54,783 nt of DNA from Limnohabitans sp. 2KL-1 (GCF_003063435.1 NZ_NESL01000015.1:1-54783), one strand, 5' to 3'. Shown: positions 18,445-28,384, counted from the first letter of the stretch. Translations and numbers: made by a program. Notes: generated from the letters alone by a model not told the origin.

Positions 18445-19506
18445 ATGAAACTCGTTCAACTCGGTCAATCTGACCTGCAAGTCACGCCCATTTGCTTGGG
18501 CACCATGACGTTTGGTCAGCAGGTCAATGAAGCCGATTCGCACGCCATCCTGGACCGCTCGCTGGAAGCGGGCATCAACTTCATCGACACCGCCGAGATG
18601 TACGCCGTGCCGGCCACGGCCGAGACCTGCGGTGCCACCGAAACTTACATCGGCAACTGGTTTGCCAAAAACCCCGGTGCCCGCCAGAAGCTGGTGCTGG
18701 CCACCAAAGTGGCGGGCCCCTCGCGTGGCATGCCCTGGATCCGTGAAGGCGCGGGCATGACTGGCCAGGACATCCTGAAGTCGTGCGAAGGCAGCCTGCG
18801 CCGCCTGCAAACCGATGTGATCGACCTGTACCAAATCCACTGGCCCGAGCGCCATGTGCCCGCCTTTGGCATCACCTATTACGACCCGAGCAAGGACAAA
18901 TCGGTCACGTCGATCCACGAACAACTCGAAGCCCTGGGCCAACTGGTCAAGGCGGGCAAGGTGCGCTACATCGGTTTGTCCAACGAAACCCCTTATGGCG
19001 TGCACGAGTTTGTGCGCCTGGCCGAGCAGCATGGCCTGCCGCGTGTGGCCACGGTACAAAACCCTTATGCGCTGGTCAGCCGCACTTACGACAACGGGCT
19101 CGATGAAACCTGCCACCGCCTGAACGTGTCCATGCTGGCTTATTCGCCGCTGGGCTTTGGTTTGCTGACGGGCAAATACGACAACATGGACCTGACCGGC
19201 CCACTGGTGCCCGATGGTGGTCGCATTGCCCGCTACGATTCGATGCGCAAACAGCGCTGGGGCCGCCCCGAGGCGCTGGCGGCTGCCCGCCGCTACAACC
19301 AGTTGGCGCGTGACAACGGCATGACCCCCACCCAAATGGCGCTGGCGTTTTGCTACCACCGCTGGAGCGTGACCAGCACCATCATTGGCGTGACCTCGCT
19401 GGCGCAATTCAATGAAGACCTGGCCGCCTGGAGCACCCAGCTGAGCCCGGAGGTGCTCAAGGCGATTGACGCGATCCGTTGGGAAATGCGCGACCCTGCC
19501 CTTTGA
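18445..19506 (+). CDS. tas: Aldo/keto reductase, Tas type
   Basis: NADP(H)-dependent aldo/keto reductase close to the Tas subfamily: GTMTFGQQVNEADSHAILD at the start and a YIGNWFAKNPGARQK segment are characteristic. Catalytic tetrad candidates are Asp and Tyr in IDTAEMY (~48-54), Lys in ATKVAGPSRG and His in YQIHWPER. Length 353 residues, normal for Tas. Start ATG 18445 (MKLVQLG) is chosen over an in-frame ATG 16 codons upstream because it begins the conserved domain. The ybaK gene starts 11 nt after its stop. Confidence 0.92.
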   Translation: MKLVQLGQSDLQVTPICLGTMTFGQQVNEADSHAILDRSLEAGINFIDTAEMYAVPATAETCGATETYIGNWFAKNPGARQKLVLATKVAGPSRGMPWIREGAGMTGQDILKSCEGSLRRLQTDVIDLYQIHWPERHVPAFGITYYDPSKDKSVTSIHEQLEALGQLVKAGKVRYIGLSNETPYGVHEFVRLAEQHGLPRVATVQNPYALVSRTYDNGLDETCHRLNVSMLAYSPLGFGLLTGKYDNMDLTGPLVPDGGRIARYDSMRKQRWGRPEALAAARRYNQLARDNGMTPTQMALAFCYHRWSVTSTIIGVTSLAQFNEDLAAWSTQLSPEVLKAIDAIRWEMRDPAL

Positions 19507-19517
19507 TTTTTGTGGCG

Positions 19518-20009
19518 ATGGCCAAGAAAGACAAAGTCAGTGAAACCCCGGCCACGGCGCTCTTGCGCCAGCAGGGGGTGAGCTTCACCGAGCATCCTTA
19601 CGAGTATCTGGAGCATGGCGGCGCCCAGCACAGCGCCCAGATGCTGGGCATGGACCCGTTCAGCGTGGTTAAGACCCTGATCATGCAAGACCAGGACGCC
19701 AAGCCGCTGGTGGTGCTGATGCACGGCAACCGCAAGGTGTCCACCAAAAACCTGGCCCGCCAAGTGGGGCTCAAGTCGGTTGAGCCTTGTGCGCCCGAGG
19801 TGGCCAACCGCCACAGTGGCTATCTGGTGGGCGGCACCTCGCCGTTTGCCACGCGTCGCCAGATGCCGGTGTTCATTGAAGAAAGCATCCTGGCCTTGCC
19901 GCGCATCTGCATCAATGGCGGCAGGCGGGGTTATCTGGTGGGCATTGATCCGCAGGTGTGTGTGCAGCTGCTGGAGGCCAGGCCTGTCAACTGCGCGCTG
20001 GCAGAATGA
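19518..20009 (+). CDS. ybaK: Cys-tRNA(Pro)/Cys-tRNA(Cys) deacylase YbaK/EbsC
   Basis: Trans-editing protein that hydrolyses Cys-tRNA(Pro) mischarged by prolyl-tRNA synthetase. The 163-residue protein shows the YbaK fold: HPYEYLEHGGAQHSAQMLG near the N-terminus, VVKTLIMQ with the conserved Lys, and GYLVGGTSPF (~105-114). Start ATG 19518 (MAKKDKV) is preferred; an upstream in-frame ATG overlaps the reductase gene. plsY follows after 28 nt. Confidence 0.93.
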   Translation: MAKKDKVSETPATALLRQQGVSFTEHPYEYLEHGGAQHSAQMLGMDPFSVVKTLIMQDQDAKPLVVLMHGNRKVSTKNLARQVGLKSVEPCAPEVANRHSGYLVGGTSPFATRRQMPVFIEESILALPRICINGGRRGYLVGIDPQVCVQLLEARPVNCALAE

Positions 20010-20037
20010 CGCCAGTTCAAAAACAAGGGAGATCCGG

Positions 20038-20667
20038 ATGGAGATGTTGATTCAAGCGGGTGTGGTCCTGGCCAGTTATCTGGCAGGCTCGCTCAGTTTT
20101 GCGGTGATCGTCAGCCGACTGATGGGGCTGAACGACCCACGCAGCTACGGCAGCAAGAACCCCGGGGCCACCAACGTGCTGCGCTCGGGCAGCAAAAAAG
20201 CCGCCATTTTGACGTTGGTACTGGATGCCTTCAAGGGCTGGTTGCCTGTTGCGCTGGTGTTGGCCTATGGTCCTGAGCAAGGATGGGGTGCCGGCTTGGC
20301 TGCATGGGCAGGTCTGGCGGCATTTTTGGGCCACTTGTACCCGGTGTTTTTTGGCTTTGCCGGAGGTAAAGGCGTGGCCACGGCGGTGGGCGTGGTGGTG
20401 GGGGTCAATGGCACTCTTGCGCTGGCGGTTTTGCTGACCTTTGCCATCGTGCTGTATTTCAGCCGTTATGTTTCGCTGGCCTCCATGGTGGCTGCGGTGT
20501 TTGCCCCTGCGTTTTACCGGTTTGGTGACGGGGTGGCATGGCAGTCTGAGGCAACAGAAGTCTTGAGCTTGGCCATCATGGCCTTGCTGCTGGTCTGGCG
20601 ACACCGTGAAAACATCCGCCGCCTGTTGGCAGGGACAGAGTCCCAACTGGGGAAGAAAAAAGCATGA
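20038..20667 (+). CDS. plsY: Glycerol-3-phosphate acyltransferase PlsY
   Basis: Integral inner-membrane acyltransferase that transfers an acyl group from acyl-phosphate to glycerol 3-phosphate, the first step of phospholipid synthesis. The 209-residue protein has about five membrane helices and the three PlsY motifs: GSLSFAVIVSR (motif 1), SKNPGATNVLR (~41-51, motif 2) and GFAGGKGVAT (~113-122, motif 3). Start ATG 20038 with SD AAGGGAG at 20024-20030; the ATG two codons later is an alternative. The stop overlaps the ridA start (ATGA at 20664). Confidence 0.97.
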   Translation: MEMLIQAGVVLASYLAGSLSFAVIVSRLMGLNDPRSYGSKNPGATNVLRSGSKKAAILTLVLDAFKGWLPVALVLAYGPEQGWGAGLAAWAGLAAFLGHLYPVFFGFAGGKGVATAVGVVVGVNGTLALAVLLTFAIVLYFSRYVSLASMVAAVFAPAFYRFGDGVAWQSEATEVLSLAIMALLLVWRHRENIRRLLAGTESQLGKKKA

Positions 20668-21023
20668 GCGATGACATCCAACGGCTGCATGTGGCAGCTC
20701 GCTACAGCGAGGCGGCCATTTTCAACGGGGTGGTTTATCTGGCGGGCATGGTGCCCGAGTGTCAAGCCAAAGACATTCGCAGCCAAACCGCCGATGTCCT
20801 GCGCCAAATAGACCTTCGACTGCTGGAGGCGGGCAGTGATAAAACCCGCATTCTTCGCGCCCAAATTTACCTCCAAGACATCAGCGACATCACCGCCATG
20901 AACGAGGTCTGGGATGCTTGGGTGGTGGCGGGCAGTGCACCGCCCCGCGCCACCGTTCAGGCTGCGTTGGCGAATCCGGACTACAAGCTTGAAGTGGTGG
21001 TCACGGCAGCCGTCAGGGGCTGA
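20664..21023 (+). CDS. RidA family protein (YjgF/YER057c/UK114)
   Basis: 119-residue RidA-superfamily protein. Members hydrolyse reactive enamine/imine intermediates formed by PLP enzymes. The key Arg is present in PPRATVQAAL (~91-100), supporting imine deaminase chemistry, although subfamily assignment is open. The start overlaps the plsY stop by 4 nt. It converges with yajQ, with 25 bp between stops. Confidence 0.9.
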   Translation: MSDDIQRLHVAARYSEAAIFNGVVYLAGMVPECQAKDIRSQTADVLRQIDLRLLEAGSDKTRILRAQIYLQDISDITAMNEVWDAWVVAGSAPPRATVQAALANPDYKLEVVVTAAVRG

Positions 21024-21048
21024 CAGCTAGGGGCAGCCTCGCGGGCGT

Positions 21049-21534
21049 TCAGTCGCGGAAGTTGTCAAAGCTCAAGGGCAGCTCGGTCATGTCCTTGCGC
21101 AGCAGGGCCATGGCGGCCTGCAGGTCGTCGCGCTTGGTGCCGGTCACACGCACGGCGTCGCCTTGAATCGACGCCTGCACCTTGAGCTTGCTTTCCTTGA
21201 TCAGCTTGGTGATCTTCTTGGCATCTTCGGTTTCGATGCCGTTTTTGACCTTGATGACCTGCTTAACCTTGTCGCCGCCGATTTTCTCGACTTTGCCAAT
21301 GTCCAGGAAGCGCACATCCACGTTGCGCTTGGTCAGTTTGTTGCGCAGGATGTCTTCGACCTGCGTGAGCTGAAACTCGGCATCGCCGAACATCGTGATC
21401 TCTTTGTCCTTGAGTTCGATGTTGGCAGACGTGCCTTTGAAGTCAAAACGGGTGCCGATTTCTTTGGCTGAAGTGTCAACGGCGTTGCGCACTTCGACCA
21501 TATTGGGTTCGCAAACGGTATCAAACGAGGGCAT
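21049..21534 (-). CDS. yajQ: YajQ family nucleotide-binding protein
   Basis: 161-residue UPF0234 protein. Start [20 protein letters not shown] and the RFDFKGTSA segment are family hallmarks, as is the C-terminal [19 protein letters not shown]. The family binds nucleotides, including cyclic di-GMP in some species, and has two ferredoxin-like domains. Divergent from murB with 41 bp between start codons. Confidence 0.96.
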   Translation of the reverse strand: MPSFDTVCEPNMVEVRNAVDTSAKEIGTRFDFKGTSANIELKDKEITMFGDAEFQLTQVEDILRNKLTKRNVDVRFLDIGKVEKIGGDKVKQVIKVKNGIETEDAKKITKLIKESKLKVQASIQGDAVRVTGTKRDDLQAAMALLRKDMTELPLSFDNFRD

Positions 21535-21575
21535 GGCGGTAAAAATCCGGGGGTTGAGAATGCGACAATTCTCCC

Positions 21576-22628
21576 ATGAACCTGGAGCAAAACGTCCCCC
21601 TGCAGCCCTACAACACGTTTGGGATTGCCGCCAAAGCCCAGGCTTTGGTGCGCGTGCGCTCCGAAGCCGATCTGCGGGCCGTGCTGGCCGACCCCCAACT
21701 GGCCACCTTGCCCCGGCAGGTGCTGGGCGGCGGCAGCAACATCGTGCTCACTGGCGACGTCAAGGCGCTGGTGCTCAAGGTGGAGGTGCCGGGCCTGCGC
21801 CTGGCCTCTGAGACCGACAAACACTGGATTGTTGAAGCGGGTGCGGGTGTGGACTGGCACGACCTGGTGGCTTGGACGCTGGACAACGGTTACCCGGGTC
21901 TCGAAAACATGGCCCTCATTCCCGGCACAGTGGGGGCATCGCCCGTGCAAAACATTGGGGCCTATGGGGTGGAGTTGCAAGACCGGTTCGATTCGCTAGA
22001 TGCGATGGACATGCTGACGGGCGAGTTGTTCACCCTGAACGCCGCGCAGTGCGGTTTCAGCTACCGGGACTCGGTGTTCAAACACGCATCGGGAGGCCCT
22101 GAAGGTTTGGGCTTGGCAGGCCGTTCGGTGATTTTGCGGGTGCGCTTTGCGCTGGCCAAACGCTGGAAGCCCGAGCTGGGCTACCTCGATTTGGAGCGCA
22201 AAATGGCCGAGACCGGCATCCACAACCCCGATGCCCGGCAGATTTTTGACTGGATCGTGGCGATTCGCCGCGCCAAACTGCCCGACCCGCAGGTGATTGG
22301 CAACGCGGGCAGCTTCTTTAAGAACCCCACCGTCACGCCCGAGCAATGCGCCGACATCATCGCCCGCGACCCGAAAGTGGTGCACTACCCCATGCCCGAC
22401 GGCACCATCAAGCTGGCAGCAGGCTGGCTGATCGACGCCTGCGGCTGGAAAGGCAAGACCGTGGGCCACGCCGGCGTCTATGAAAAGCAGGCGCTGGTGT
22501 TGGTGAACCGGGGGACTGCTGAACATCCCTGTACGGGGGGCGAGGTGATGACGCTGGCCAAGGCCATTCAGACCAGCGTGTATGAGCGGTTTGGGATTCG
22601 GCTGGAGCCTGAGCCTGTGGTGATTTGA
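21576..22628 (+). CDS. murB: UDP-N-acetylenolpyruvoylglucosamine reductase
   Basis: FAD-dependent enzyme reducing UDP-GlcNAc-enolpyruvate to UDP-MurNAc in peptidoglycan synthesis. The 350-residue protein is a type I MurB: FAD motif [10 protein letters not shown] (~49-58), [21 protein letters not shown] reported as ~109-129, the catalytic Ser in SYRDSVFK (~164) and Glu in [10 protein letters not shown] near the C-terminus. Downstream lies an accessory patch with a hairpin, a terminator and a group IIC intron. Confidence 0.97.
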   Translation: MNLEQNVPLQPYNTFGIAAKAQALVRVRSEADLRAVLADPQLATLPRQVLGGGSNIVLTGDVKALVLKVEVPGLRLASETDKHWIVEAGAGVDWHDLVAWTLDNGYPGLENMALIPGTVGASPVQNIGAYGVELQDRFDSLDAMDMLTGELFTLNAAQCGFSYRDSVFKHASGGPEGLGLAGRSVILRVRFALAKRWKPELGYLDLERKMAETGIHNPDARQIFDWIVAIRRAKLPDPQVIGNAGSFFKNPTVTPEQCADIIARDPKVVHYPMPDGTIKLAAGWLIDACGWKGKTVGHAGVYEKQALVLVNRGTAEHPCTGGEVMTLAKAIQTSVYERFGIRLEPEPVVI

Positions 22629-22656
22629 TTTTTTGCGTCTGTGGTGCTTTGCCGCG

Positions 22657-22734
22657 ACGGGCTGGGGCCTGAGCGGTCGGCCTCATACTCACTTCGCTCG
22701 CCAAATCGGCCGATCCGCTCAGGCCCCAGCCCGT
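22657..22734. repeat. Large inverted repeat (26-bp arms, 25-nt loop)
   Basis: Left arm 22657-22682 and right arm 22708-22734 are reverse complements over 26 bp with only one extra base in the right arm. The loop (22683-22707) contains ACTTCGCTCG. No T-tract follows directly, so it is not a normal terminator; the real murB terminator lies 39 nt further on. It might be a REP-like element, an mRNA 3' stabiliser or a mobile-DNA fold-back structure. Seen once in this window. Confidence 0.85.
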
Positions 22735-22768
22735 ACCAAGGCGGAAAACACCTGAAACACATGCGAAA

Positions 22769-22801
22769 CAACAAAAAACGGCCCGAAGGCCGTTTTTCAT
22801 T
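22769..22801. repeat. Terminator-containing direct repeat (second copy 24092-24123)
   Basis: The segment AACAAAAAACGGCCC-(G/A)-AAGGCCGTTTTTCATT occurs at 22769-22801 and at about 24092-24123 with one substitution. A shorter CAAGGCGGAA motif also lies upstream of both copies (22737 and 24053). The two copies bracket the intron and the DUF4160-DUF2442 genes. Confidence 0.85.
22773..22797 (+). terminator. murB intrinsic terminator
   Basis: Perfect 10-bp stem AAAAACGGCC / GGCCGTTTTT with loop CGAA and a T-tract. The group IIC intron begins 6 nt after it. A near-identical terminator lies at 24095-24119 behind argG. Confidence 0.92.
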
Positions 22802-22803
22802 GG

Positions 22804-23477
22804 GTGCGCCCAGCATGGGCGCACACCTGCGGGTGCAAGTCCCGCTGCGAGCTGGTCACAGTGAGCAAAGCGAAGCGCAACTGCGTGAGGGCGACCGAGC
22901 GTGGGAAGGAAGCGTGGAGCGTAAATCGTGAGCCGATGAACAAGAACCGCATAGAAGGCGTTGCCAAGCAGGGCGAGCAGGCCCATTACTGCAAAGCTCT
23001 TGTGACCAAGGCGAGGTGGCGTAAATGCGGCGGTTGTGCGATGAAGGTGTGCGACCCTTACCTGGGGAGATCTCGCCTTGTGCCTGAAAGGGCGACGGCT
23101 TGAGCCGGAGCGAGAAGTCAGCAGAGGTCGTAGTAGCGGCAGTACGAGGCCCACAAGGCCGGATGGAGACCGTGAAGGACCGAACGAGAGTGAGAGTCTG
23201 AGGACGTGCAAAGCTGCAAGGCCATGCGTCAGATGCTGGGGAGACCTAGGCGGGTGGGCGTAGCGTACGGTGAAGCCGGGCGTGATCCCATCAGCGACGA
23301 AGCTGGAGGTACGTTGCATGAGCACCCAGACACGGGGATGGAAGGGTTCAAGGCTGGGCACAGGTGGCTCACTGAGGACCTGCCCATGAACCTCAAGCTC
23401 TCGAACCGCCCGGTGCGGACCCGCATGCCGGGTGGTGTGGCAGGGGTGCCTCCTACCGGAGGCCCCCTATGCCGATT
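22804..23477 (+). mobile_element. ORF-less group IIC intron
   Basis: 674-bp bacterial class C group II intron without a maturase gene. The 5' end GTGCGCCCAGCATGGGCGC and the internal TTACCTGGGGAG and AAGTCAGCAGAGGTCGTAGT blocks match the class C ribozyme core known from Oceanobacillus iheyensis. Domain V at about 23403-23440 starts GAACCGCC and ends GGTGGTGTGG, giving the class C catalytic CGC triad. Domain VI (AGGGG..CCCCCTATGCCGATT) closes the 3' end near 23476-23477. About 200 nt between domain III and V replace the usual reverse transcriptase gene, so movement would need a maturase in trans. Insertion is 6 nt behind the murB terminator. A copy of its 5' end lies at 1-124. Confidence 0.85.
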
Positions 23478-23532
23478 AAAAACCAAGTATTAATTATTGC
23501 CGTTGTTTGGCCGCTGACGTGCAATGGTCACC

Positions 23533-23775
23533 TTAAGCAAGCACCGAGCGTTCGTACAAAGTTTCAGGTGAAATATCGATGTTGCCAGGCCAGTTCACCG
23601 TGCCGGCAAACACATAAGCTTGTTCAAAAACATGCCATTGCTGTAGCGGCGCAAAGGGTTTTTTGGTCAGCAGGGGTTTGACATCGAACAAACGGTTTTC
23701 ACCGTTTTCAAACGACAAAGCCAGCCAATGATCTTTTATGGGCTTGACCGCGGTCACATCCAACAAGTCTTGCAT
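23533..23775 (-). CDS. DUF2442 domain protein
   Basis: 80-residue protein of the DUF2442 type: VTAVKPIKDHWLALSFENGE, FDVKPLL, then the conserved NWPGNIDISPETLYERS end. Function unknown. It starts 11 nt after the stop of the DUF4160 gene on the same strand, so the two are cotranscribed. DUF4160 and DUF2442 genes are commonly found side by side in bacteria and are sometimes suspected to be toxin-antitoxin-like, but no activity can be assigned from sequence. Confidence 0.85.
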   Translation of the reverse strand: MQDLLDVTAVKPIKDHWLALSFENGENRLFDVKPLLTKKPFAPLQQWHVFEQAYVFAGTVNWPGNIDISPETLYERSVLA

Positions 23776-23786
23776 GGTTCTGCTCC

Positions 23787-24041
23787 TCAGCGCAAAGGGT
23801 CAATCGGATAGGGCTGCTCGCCAGCCTTGGCCAGCTCCCAGTCGGCCAGCAATTCATCCTTGTGAATCTCGATCCAGGCTTGAACCATTTTCAACTGCTT
23901 GGGTGGAAACCCGCCAGCCAAAACACGTCCGTCGGCAATGGCGATGGCTGCTTTGTCGCCTGCGTAGCGCACATGGATGTGGGCGAGGTGATGTCTGTCC
24001 GTGTCCTCAAAGAACATGGAGACCAAGATTCCGTAAAACAT
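23787..24041 (-). CDS. DUF4160 domain protein
   Basis: 84 residues from ATG 24041 (MFYGILVSMFFED), followed by the family core HHLAHIHVRYAGDKAAIAI and WIEIHKDELLADWELA. The frame is open 27 codons further upstream, but that extension is encoded by the argG terminator and lacks family similarity, so it is rejected. No clear Shine-Dalgarno precedes ATG 24041, leaving the exact start uncertain by a few codons. Function unknown; partner of the DUF2442 gene immediately downstream. Both lie between duplicated terminators. Confidence 0.82.
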   Translation of the reverse strand: MFYGILVSMFFEDTDRHHLAHIHVRYAGDKAAIAIADGRVLAGGFPPKQLKMVQAWIEIHKDELLADWELAKAGEQPYPIDPLR

Positions 24042-24094
24042 GCTGATGGTGGCAAGGCGGAATACGCCAACAAGGCAGCAAGCAGGACGACAAC

Positions 24095-24119
24095 AAAAAA
24101 CGGCCCAAAGGCCGTTTTT
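24095..24119 (-). terminator. argG terminator (bidirectional)
   Basis: 10-bp stem AAAAACGGCC / GGCCGTTTTT with loop CAAA, 18 nt downstream of the argG stop on the minus strand. It is flanked by T-tracts in both directions and nearly identical to the terminator at 22773-22797. Unlike that one, no intron follows its TTTTTCATT. Confidence 0.9.
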
Positions 24120-24137
24120 CATTTAAAGCGATAAAAA

Positions 24138-25803
<1,666 letters not shown>

Positions 25804-25846
25804 GTGGGGTGCTTCAAAGGGGGCGGGACAGTCCCGCGTCAATGGA

Positions 25847-25871
25847 AAAGGGCGTCTTGAGACGCCCTTTG
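25847..25871 (-). terminator. Terminator after the glycine-zipper gene
   Basis: Near-perfect palindrome AAAGGGCGTCT / AGACGCCCTTT with a short T-rich end on both strands. It lies 65 nt after the glycine-zipper stop on the minus strand, upstream of ppnP. Confidence 0.7.
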
Positions 25872-25936
25872 TGGCCAGTCAACCCGGCATTTTAGGCCAG
25901 ACGGCCGATCCGGCCAGAGATCGGCGGGGGGCGCTT

Positions 25937-26590
25937 TCAGCGCCAGTGGCCGTGACCGCCGCGGTAGCCGTAGCCGCCGCCCCAACCCCAGCCGAGGTTG
26001 ATGTTGGTGTAAACCGGCGGGTAGGTGCGGTAAACCGGGGTGGGCACATAGACCACGCGGGATTCGTTGATGACCGTGGCGGGGATGGCGGCCGCGGTCA
26101 CCACGGTGTCAGCAGGGGCTTCAGACCGGGGCGCACCCAGCGGGGTGACTTGCAGCTGGATGGTGGGGCCGGGGTCTTGCGGCAGTTGCACGTTGTATTG
26201 CTTGCCCGCGTATTCATAGACCACGTTGTAGCCCGTCAACCGGTTTTCATAAACGGTCTGGGTGGTGCAGGTGGTCTGGTTCTGGATCTGGCTGCCGGGG
26301 CTTTCAATCTTGTCACCCATCATTGCGCCGCCCATGACGCCCGCGATGGTGGCTAATGCCCGGCCCGAGCCGCCGCCAATTTGATTGCCCACCGCTCCGC
26401 CTGCAATGGCCCCCATCAGCGCGCCTGCGCCAGAAGTGGGGTTTTGCACCGCCACGGGTGTCTGGCTGCAGGTCTGTCGCGGCACAGCCACTTGCTGGTA
26501 AACCGCTGTGCGTGAAATCACCTGACCGACTTCCTGGGCTTGCGCCAGACCGGCTGTGGCCAGCAAAAGTGTGGTTGCCAAGGTTTTCAT
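25937..26590 (-). CDS. Glycine-zipper 2TM-domain envelope protein
   Basis: 217-residue exported protein. Signal peptide MKTLATTLLLATAGLAQAQ; a glycine zipper GALMGAIAGGAVGNQIGGGS ... GVMGGAMMGDKI (~55-90) like that of the SlyB/Rick17kDa family; a YENRLTGYNVVYEYAGKQY segment; and a Gly/Tyr/Trp-rich C-terminus (GWGWGGGYGYRGGHGHW). Probably a periplasmic or outer-membrane-associated structural protein; no enzymatic motif. ATG 26590 is chosen since it starts the signal peptide. Confidence 0.82.
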   Translation of the reverse strand: MKTLATTLLLATAGLAQAQEVGQVISRTAVYQQVAVPRQTCSQTPVAVQNPTSGAGALMGAIAGGAVGNQIGGGSGRALATIAGVMGGAMMGDKIESPGSQIQNQTTCTTQTVYENRLTGYNVVYEYAGKQYNVQLPQDPGPTIQLQVTPLGAPRSEAPADTVVTAAAIPATVINESRVVYVPTPVYRTYPPVYTNINLGWGWGGGYGYRGGHGHWR

Positions 26591-26689
26591 GATGGGGTTC
26601 TCCGTCAAATCACTGGCCGCGAGTTTAGCGGTGGCCAGCGGGGTCTGGTGTGGCTGGCAAGTAAAGTTGCGTCAAGGCCCGGTGCGGGG

Positions 26690-27034
26690 TCAGGCGGGCC
26701 ACTGGTCGGGTGTGAAGCCTGCCGTGATTTGGCCCGAGGGCCAGGCGATGACTGGGCGTTTGATGGTGCTGGCGTGTTCCAGCATGACTTTTTTGGCGCT
26801 GTCGCCGTCGGTCACGCCCGCTTGCACGGCGGCGTCGAGCTTGCGCCAGGTGGTGCCTTTGCGGTTGAGCAGGGTTTCCCAGCCCACAGCCGCCAGCCAG
26901 GTGTCGAGTTCGGCGGCGGGCACGCCTTGTTTTTTGAAGTCGTGGAACTGGTAATCCAGGCCGTGGTCGGTCAGCCAGGAGCGGCCTTTTTTGACGCTGT
27001 CGCAGTTGGGAATGCCGTAAACAAAGAGGTCCAT
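26690..27034 (-). CDS. ArsC/Spx-family protein, YffB type
   Basis: 114-residue thioredoxin-fold protein. The N-terminal IPNCDSVKKGRSWL holds a single active-site-type Cys, FHDFKKQGVP is typical of the family, and LLNRKGTTWRKLD matches YffB rather than true arsenate reductases. YffB interacts with glutathione; arsenate reduction should not be assumed. Start ATG 27034; divergent from folC across 50 bp. Confidence 0.88.
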   Translation of the reverse strand: MDLFVYGIPNCDSVKKGRSWLTDHGLDYQFHDFKKQGVPAAELDTWLAAVGWETLLNRKGTTWRKLDAAVQAGVTDGDSAKKVMLEHASTIKRPVIAWPSGQITAGFTPDQWPA

Positions 27035-27084
27035 GGGGGTGTGCTGAAGTCAATGAAGTGAGGACTGGGCGACAATCGCCGCCT

Positions 27085-28374
27085 ATGAAGACTCTACAGG
27101 AATGGCTCGACTGGTGCGAGCAACTACACCCCGTGGCCATTGACATGGGCCTTGACCGTGTCAAAACCGTGGCCGGCCGCCTGGATTTGCGATTTGACTG
27201 CCCTGTCATCACGGTGGCGGGCACCAACGGCAAGGGCTCGACCTGCGCCATGCTCGAAGCCATCTTGCTGCAAGCGGGCTACCGCACCGGCGTTTACACC
27301 TCGCCGCATCTGGTGCATTTCGAGGAGCGCTGCCGCCTGCACGGCGAGTCGGCATCGGCGCAGGTGTTTGCTGAGGCCTTTGCGGCTGTGGAGGCGGTGC
27401 GGGGCGATGTGAGCCTGACCTATTTCGAGTTCAGCACCCTGGCCATCTTGCACCTGATGGCCCGATCCAACCTGGATGTGGCGATTTTGGAGGTGGGTTT
27501 GGGGGGGCGACTGGACGCCGTCAACATCATCGACGCCGATTGCGCGGTGATCACCAGCATCGACATCGACCACACGGCCATTTTGGGCAAGGACCGTGAA
27601 AGCATTGGTTTTGAGAAGGCGGGCATCATGCGCGCCGGTCGGCCAGTCATTGTGAGCGACCCGGTGCCGCCGCAAAGCGTGCTTGACCATGCTGCGGCTG
27701 TGGGGGCCGATCTGTGGCGTTTCGGGCAGGATTTCAATTTTTCGGGCGACAAGCTGCAATGGGCCTGGGCTGGGCGCGGGCGACGCTACAGCGGCATGGC
27801 CTATCCGGCTTTGCGCGGGGCCAACCAGCTGGTCAATGCTTCGGGTGTGCTGGCGGCGCTGGAAGCCTTGCGCCAGCGCATTCCGGTGACGGCGCAGGCG
27901 GTGCGCAATGGCCTGGCCATGGTGGAGTTGCCCGGGCGCTTCCAGATCGTGCCGGGCGAGCCGGTGCTGGTGCTGGATGTGGCGCACAACCCGCATTCGG
28001 TGGCGGCGCTGGCGGCCAACCTGGACGCGATGGGCTTTTACCCGACCACCCATGCGGTGGTGGGGGTGATGGCCGACAAGGATTTGTTGCCCATGCTGCA
28101 AAAGGTCAATCCGATGATCGACCGTTGGTATTTCACCGATTTGCCGCTGCCTCGGGCCGCCAAAGCGCTGGATTTGCAAACCATCTGGGCGGCGCAAAAC
28201 ACCCGCAAGGATGTCACGGCCAGCGTGCATCCCGACCCGATGACAGCCTTGCAGGCGGCCATTGGCGCGGCAGACCCGGCTGATAGAATCGTTGTCTTTG
28301 GCTCCTTCTATACCGTGGGCGGTGTTTTGCAAGAGGGCATTCCCCGACTGCAAGCCCGACACCTGAGCCCCTGA
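27085..28374 (+). CDS. folC: Bifunctional dihydrofolate/folylpolyglutamate synthase
   Basis: Adds glutamate to dihydropteroate and to folates. The 429-residue Mur-ligase-like enzyme has the P-loop GTNGKGST (~46-53), a YTSPHLVHFEER segment, the LEVGLGGRLDAVN box (~140) and a C-terminal domain with LDVAHNPHS and GVMADKD. Start ATG 27085 (MKTLQEW). First gene of a plus-strand row folC-SPOR-cvpA-purF-metZ-gltX with gaps of 1-37 nt, the usual betaproteobacterial and gammaproteobacterial arrangement. Confidence 0.97.
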   Translation: MKTLQEWLDWCEQLHPVAIDMGLDRVKTVAGRLDLRFDCPVITVAGTNGKGSTCAMLEAILLQAGYRTGVYTSPHLVHFEERCRLHGESASAQVFAEAFAAVEAVRGDVSLTYFEFSTLAILHLMARSNLDVAILEVGLGGRLDAVNIIDADCAVITSIDIDHTAILGKDRESIGFEKAGIMRAGRPVIVSDPVPPQSVLDHAAAVGADLWRFGQDFNFSGDKLQWAWAGRGRRYSGMAYPALRGANQLVNASGVLAALEALRQRIPVTAQAVRNGLAMVELPGRFQIVPGEPVLVLDVAHNPHSVAALAANLDAMGFYPTTHAVVGVMADKDLLPMLQKVNPMIDRWYFTDLPLPRAAKALDLQTIWAAQNTRKDVTASVHPDPMTALQAAIGAADPADRIVVFGSFYTVGGVLQEGIPRLQARHLSP

Positions 28375-28384
28375 GCACCCCGCC

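Noticed and set aside
23206..23493. 95-codon frame in the 3' half of the intron
   Set aside because: It translates the domain IV remnant and domains V-VI; it has no reverse transcriptase motif.
24042..24122. 27-codon N-terminal extension of the DUF4160 protein
   Set aside because: Encoded by the argG terminator; a similar false start exists at the murB terminator.
26690..27034. Arsenate reductase
   Set aside because: Sequence pattern fits the YffB subgroup; no ars genes nearby.
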